NCBI GenBank assembly: GCA_003508835.1
Contig: PUFA01000021.1
Location: 7,046,501-7,110,500, forward strand
DNA from: Eonycteris spelaea
Taxonomy: Eukaryota > Chordata > Mammalia > Chiroptera > Pteropodidae
Direction: 5' to 3'
DNA length: 64,000 nucleotides
The notes beneath the pieces are model-generated. The model was not told the origin of the DNA and made no database searches. It saw nothing but the letters and a program-made list of their open reading frames with translations. Within the stretch, counting starts at the first letter, position 1. Each line of letters starts with the position of its first letter. The position numbers and the translations under genes were made by a program. This document shows positions 60,583 to 64,000 of the stretch, one piece after another.

Positions 60583-60999
60583 CTTATATTAGTTTGCTAG
60601 GGCTGCCAAAACAAAATACCACAGACTGGGTGGTTTAAACAGAAATGTATTAGCTCACATTTCTGGAGTCCAGAAGGCTGAACTCAAGGTGTTATAGGGT
60701 TGGTTACTTCTAAAGGCTGCAAGGAAAGTTTCTGAGCGGGTCTCTCTTAGGCGTGCAGATGGCCACCCTCTCTGTGGCTCCTCACGTCACTTTTCCTCTC
60801 CGCATGTCTGTCTCTGTGCCGAATACCCCCTTTTATAAGGACACCAGTTATATAGGATAAGGATACACCTAACGACATCACTTTAACTTGATTTCCTCTG
60901 CAAAGACACTATTACTTCCAAATAAGACCACATTCGAAGATACAGGGAGTCAGGACTCAAACATATCGATTCAAGGACACGATTCAACTTCCAAAGACA
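60583..60999 (-). mobile_element. ERVL-MaLR LTR (MLT1-type), antisense
   Basis: ATTAGTTTGCTAGGGCTGCC, AAATACCACAGACTGGGTGG, CTCACATTTCTGGAGTCCAG, GTGCAGATGGCCACCCTCTC, TTTATAAGGACACCAGTTAT and CAAATAAGACCACATTCGAA are all in the order of an antisense MLT1 LTR. It is nearly full length and one of the clearest LTRs here. Confidence 0.92.
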
Positions 61000-61019
61000 G
61001 CGTCATGTAATAATCGCTA

Positions 61020-61410
61020 TGTCTAAAAATCTCTCCAACTTGACCTCTCTATTGTTTTTGTAAGATCTCTTTCTCTTCCCACTGTCACTACCTTAATTAA
61101 AACTCACAGTCTTGCAATGGCAACTACAGTAATCTCTTATTTAATGCCCTTCCTTGATTATTGTACTTCCTCCAACCCACTCTGCAGAACGCTGCAAAAC
61201 AAATCCTCCTAATGTGCACACCTGATAATGACATTTTCCTATTAAAAACAAAATGAACTATAAAAACACTAACATCTTTATATTGCTTATAATGTAAACT
61301 CCAGATTTCCACATCCCTTTATGATATTTGAGCATTTAAATGATTCAGCCCTTAATGATATTTTTGACTTAGCTCTATTTCTTTTCACATGTTCTATCTC
61401 TAGCTATAAT
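61020..61410 (-). mobile_element. L2 LINE fragment, antisense, part 1
   Basis: CTCTCCAACTTGACCTCTCT, CTGCAGAACGCTGCAAAACA, TGAGCATTTAAATGATTCAG and ATTTTTGACTTAGCTCTATT follow antisense L2 order, apparently resuming at about 61800. Confidence 0.55.
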
Positions 61411-61795
61411 GGTCACAGTATGTTTGCTCATGTTGCAGTAATAAACACTCTCCCCAAATCTCAGTGGATTAAATCAAGTAAGTTTTATTTCTCTTCCTGG
61501 TTTTCACTGGGGATTGGATGGGGCTTGGCTGATCAGAATCAGTCACGAATCTTCATAAACAGAGTGGTAGCATTGTAAACATCATTAGGGCAGAATGTGG
61601 GGAGTCATGCATTTGCCTTTAAATTTTCACTCATCTACGTGCAACACACCCAGCTTCTAGAAGGTGCAGAATCCTACCACATGCCCAGGAAAAGCTGGAA
61701 CACTTAGAATCAGAATCAGTGACCCCTCCATTGGCCTCATTGAACTTTTAGCTTGGTTGTTGACTCAACAGTTAGTTCCCTCCTTCTGAAATGCC
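61411..61795 (-). mobile_element. LTR-like element, antisense, family uncertain
   Basis: AACACTCTCCCCAAATCTCA, GTGGATTAAATCAAGTAAGT, TTTTATTTCTCTTCCTGG, GATGGGGCTTGGCTGATCAG and CCCTCCATTGGCCTCATTGA match a common antisense repeat with a poly(A)-signal-like start (plus-strand TTTATTTCT). I cannot name the family reliably. It separates two antisense L2 pieces and probably inserted into one L2. Confidence 0.5.
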
Positions 61796-61799
61796 TGCT

Positions 61800-62060
61800 T
61801 TTTCCATACAAACTTGAACATCCTATCGATAATGATTCAAATCAAGTATTACCTCCTCCTCAGAATGTTTTCTCTTGGGACTGCCACCACCTTATGTAAC
61901 ATTCTCTTATCCAGACTCCTTAATCCTCAGCATGTCTCTCCTGACGCTCAGCACGCTACCTCATCTTGTGGTTATTTGCATAATTCTCACTTTTCCTACA
62001 AAGTTACTTTTAGGAATAAGGTTTCATTTATTGAAAAGTCCATGTCTTATGAAAAATATG
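61800..62060 (-). mobile_element. L2 LINE fragment, antisense, part 2
   Basis: AAATCAAGTATTACCTCCTC, CTCAGAATGTTTTCTCTTGG and CTGCCACCACCTTATGTAAC match the antisense L2 'tgtcaccttctcagtgaggcc' neighbourhood. The two plus-strand frames here are shadows. Confidence 0.55.
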
Positions 62061-62800
62061 TGTTGAATGGCCCCTATCATTAGGTGACAGAGGCTATTTT
62101 TACCACTGGATGATAGCATCAAAAGTAAGTTTTGTCTTGATCTCATTTTTTGTGCTTTGTTGCATTCCCAACTTTGTGTAAATATATAATTTTGTTAATA
62201 TAAGAACAAAATGACTCAAAAATTATTGTTTTGCAACTTATCAATATAGATAAAGATCACCCCATACAAGTAAACAGAAGCAACACAAAAAAACTTTCTT
62301 GAATAAAGCTTATTTTTTATAAGGAACTGAGAAATATAGATAAAGCACAGAAAATCATATTGGTCACATTCTTAATGTAATCCTCACCTGACCACACTTT
62401 ATGTGATACTCACATCATTCAGTTACATAATGTAGCATTTGAATAGTTCTTTAAAATATAGTGAGAGCTGGTTATATATATATTGGTTATACATAATAGA
62501 TGTATGGGTCCTATTGATAGATTTAGGGTCCTATTGATACTACTCAATTATTTTCATCATTTCTAAAATATGGGGTTTTTTTTAAATATTCTAACTTCTC
62601 TGATAGCTGGACATGTCTTAGACTCAGTTTCTTGCAGCTGCTGGTGACCATGCAATAGTTGGCATTGCCTGTTAATGCCTGCATTTGGTCAGAGTGGTTT
62701 ATTTGCCCATTTAATTGAGCAGTGTTCCCTTTTGGTAATGTCCACATGAGTTTTACATCAATTTAAAATGCTTCTAAAGTATTGTATTACGGATCAGCGT
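62061..62800. other. Unannotated AT-rich sequence
   Basis: No exon or confident repeat. The 14-bp tandem copy GGGTCCTATTGATA lies at 62506-62519 and 62526-62539. Confidence 0.4.
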
Positions 62801-62804
62801 TAAA

Positions 62805-63294
62805 CCGAATCTCAGTTTTATTGAGATATAATTGATATATAACATTATATAAGTTTAATATGTATAATATGATGATTTGAGATATTTATAGAAATTAAAA
62901 TAATCACCACAATAAGGTTAGTTAACATCCATCAGGTCATAGTTATCAGGTTTTTTCTTTGTGCTGAGACCATTAAGATCTACTCTTTCAGCAACTTTCA
63001 AATGTACGGAACAGCACTGCGGCCGTCATGCTGCACAGCGGATCCTCGGAGCTTGTGCATCTTACAGGGGTTTTGACCACCTTCACCCATGTTGCCTCCT
63101 TCCCATCTCAGGCAACCACAAATTCAATTTGTGTTTCTAAATGTGTATTTCTTTTTAGCCTTCACATATAAGTGAGATCGTACAGCATTTGTCTTTTTCT
63201 GTCTGACTTATCTCACTTAGCCTAATGCCCTCAAAACCCATTTATGCTATCACAAATGGCAGAATTTCCTTATTTTTTATGGCTGAATAGTATT

Positions 63295-63330
<36 letters not shown>

Positions 63331-63465
63331 CACATTTTTTTCATTCACCCATCATTGGACTTTAAAATTGTTACCACGTCTTGGCCATTGTAAATAATGC
63401 TGCAATGAACATGGGTGCAAACATCTCTTCTAGATATTGATTTCATTCAAAACTATACCTAGACA
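62805..63465 (-). mobile_element. L1 LINE 3' fragment, antisense
   Basis: TTTTATTGAGATATAATTGA, GTTAGTTAACATCCATCAGG, CTTGGCCATTGTAAATAATG and CTGCAATGAACATGGGTGCA show the antisense 3' UTR to ORF2-end order, closely resembling the L1 at 30.2-31.0 kb. It carries its own (CA)n at the homologous position. Confidence 0.9.
63297..63326. repeat. (CA)n microsatellite in L1
   Basis: About 15 AC units just after the GGCTGAATAGTATTTCTA segment of the antisense L1. Confidence 0.96.
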
Positions 63466-64000
63466 TATTTTCTTTCCAAAAAAAAAAAAAAAGAGACGTT
63501 TATGGAACCTAAGGGAGGATAGACTCCACAGAAATATAAAGCTTTGTTAAAACTTTACCACTGAGATATGTACAAAAGGACTGCCTAGCACACACCGAGG
63601 GTGCAGTGGAAAGCAGGATAAATGGCCACATTCCTAGAAAAGGTAAAAAGATATTTCAAAGTAATAATAGGCTGGCATGCTAATTAATCACGTATAATAC
63701 AGCTTTTACAAAAAGGGCAAAACAAAAAAGTCTCAATGAGAAGTCATGATTGTGTCCTAGTTTAATCAGAATTTTTTTTTTCTTTCTTAGCGGAAATAAT
63801 ATAAGCTCTCCCTTATAACTGACGTCAACTTAGATGGAATGAAATACAGTAACTGCCAATAGAGGAATCCAAGGAAATATTTTAATGCTAATAGCTCTGT
63901 TTATAGTACTCTTGCAACCCAAGGAGTGCTCTAGGACAGGATTCAGCAGGGAGAATTCAACATGATGCTTCGAAATTCAGTATATTGAATTCACATAAAT
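63466..64000. other. Unannotated AT-rich sequence
   Basis: Starts with an A15 run (63478-63492). No repeat or exon recognised. Confidence 0.4.

Overview
The window looks like ordinary non-coding nuclear DNA from a eutherian mammal. The evidence is the repeat content: many L1 and L2 LINE fragments, MIR SINE fragments, numerous ERVL-MaLR (MLT1/MST-type) LTRs, an MLT2-like ERVL LTR, MER20- and MER1-like hAT relics, long (CA)n microsatellites and poly(A) tracts. The sequence is AT-rich by eye. I found no CpG island, no protein-coding exon I can defend, no tRNA gene, no CRISPR array and no operon-like layout. Every open frame is short (longest 154 codons) and is explained by a repeat or by chance. 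I could not tell whether the window is intronic or intergenic.

Layout. 1-7.4 kb: mostly unannotated sequence with a (CA)n, a candidate antisense LTR (about 2.8-3.4 kb) and a MIR. 7.4-13.5 kb: a dense mosaic of L1, MaLR LTR and L2 pieces, including a retroposed 5S rRNA copy inside an L1 and an L1 piece splitting an L2. 15.6-16.3 kb: a TTTTA microsatellite and an MLT1 LTR. 19.5-22.4 kb: L1 and L2 fragments, a T32 tract, two (CA)n arrays and a complete solo LTR with a 6-bp target-site duplication inside an L2. 22.4-30.2 kb: low repeat density apart from two L2 pieces. 30.2-31.8 kb: a long antisense L1 carrying a local duplication and a short inverted copy of upstream sequence. 31.8-37.4 kb: mostly single-copy, with a MER20. 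37.4-51.8 kb: at least eight MaLR/ERVL LTRs, an L2, several MIRs, an hAT relic and the compound (TG)n(AG)n repeat. 53.4-54.3 kb: a GGAA/polypurine tract and an L1 3' piece. 57.7-64 kb: L2, MaLR and L1 fragments, with apparently single-copy sequence between them.

No lineage-diagnostic young SINE (Alu, B1/B2, CAN, Bov-tA/CHR, ERE, VES type) was recognised, and all L1 pieces are truncated and diverged. This argues against a primate, rodent, carnivore or ruminant window of typical density but does not identify the species. The 5S-derived retroposon is compatible with fruit bats, where 5S-derived SINEs are known, but one copy is weak evidence.

The most useful observations are the 5S retrocopy with exact 10-bp target-site duplications, the class II-like solo LTR with 6-bp duplications, the inverted templated-looking insertion at 30.65-30.84 kb, repeated birth of microsatellites inside L1 copies, and the run of same-strand MaLR LTRs at 44.8-48.5 kb. 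I see no new biological system. Repeat boundaries are estimates from recalled family consensus, usually good to tens of bases.
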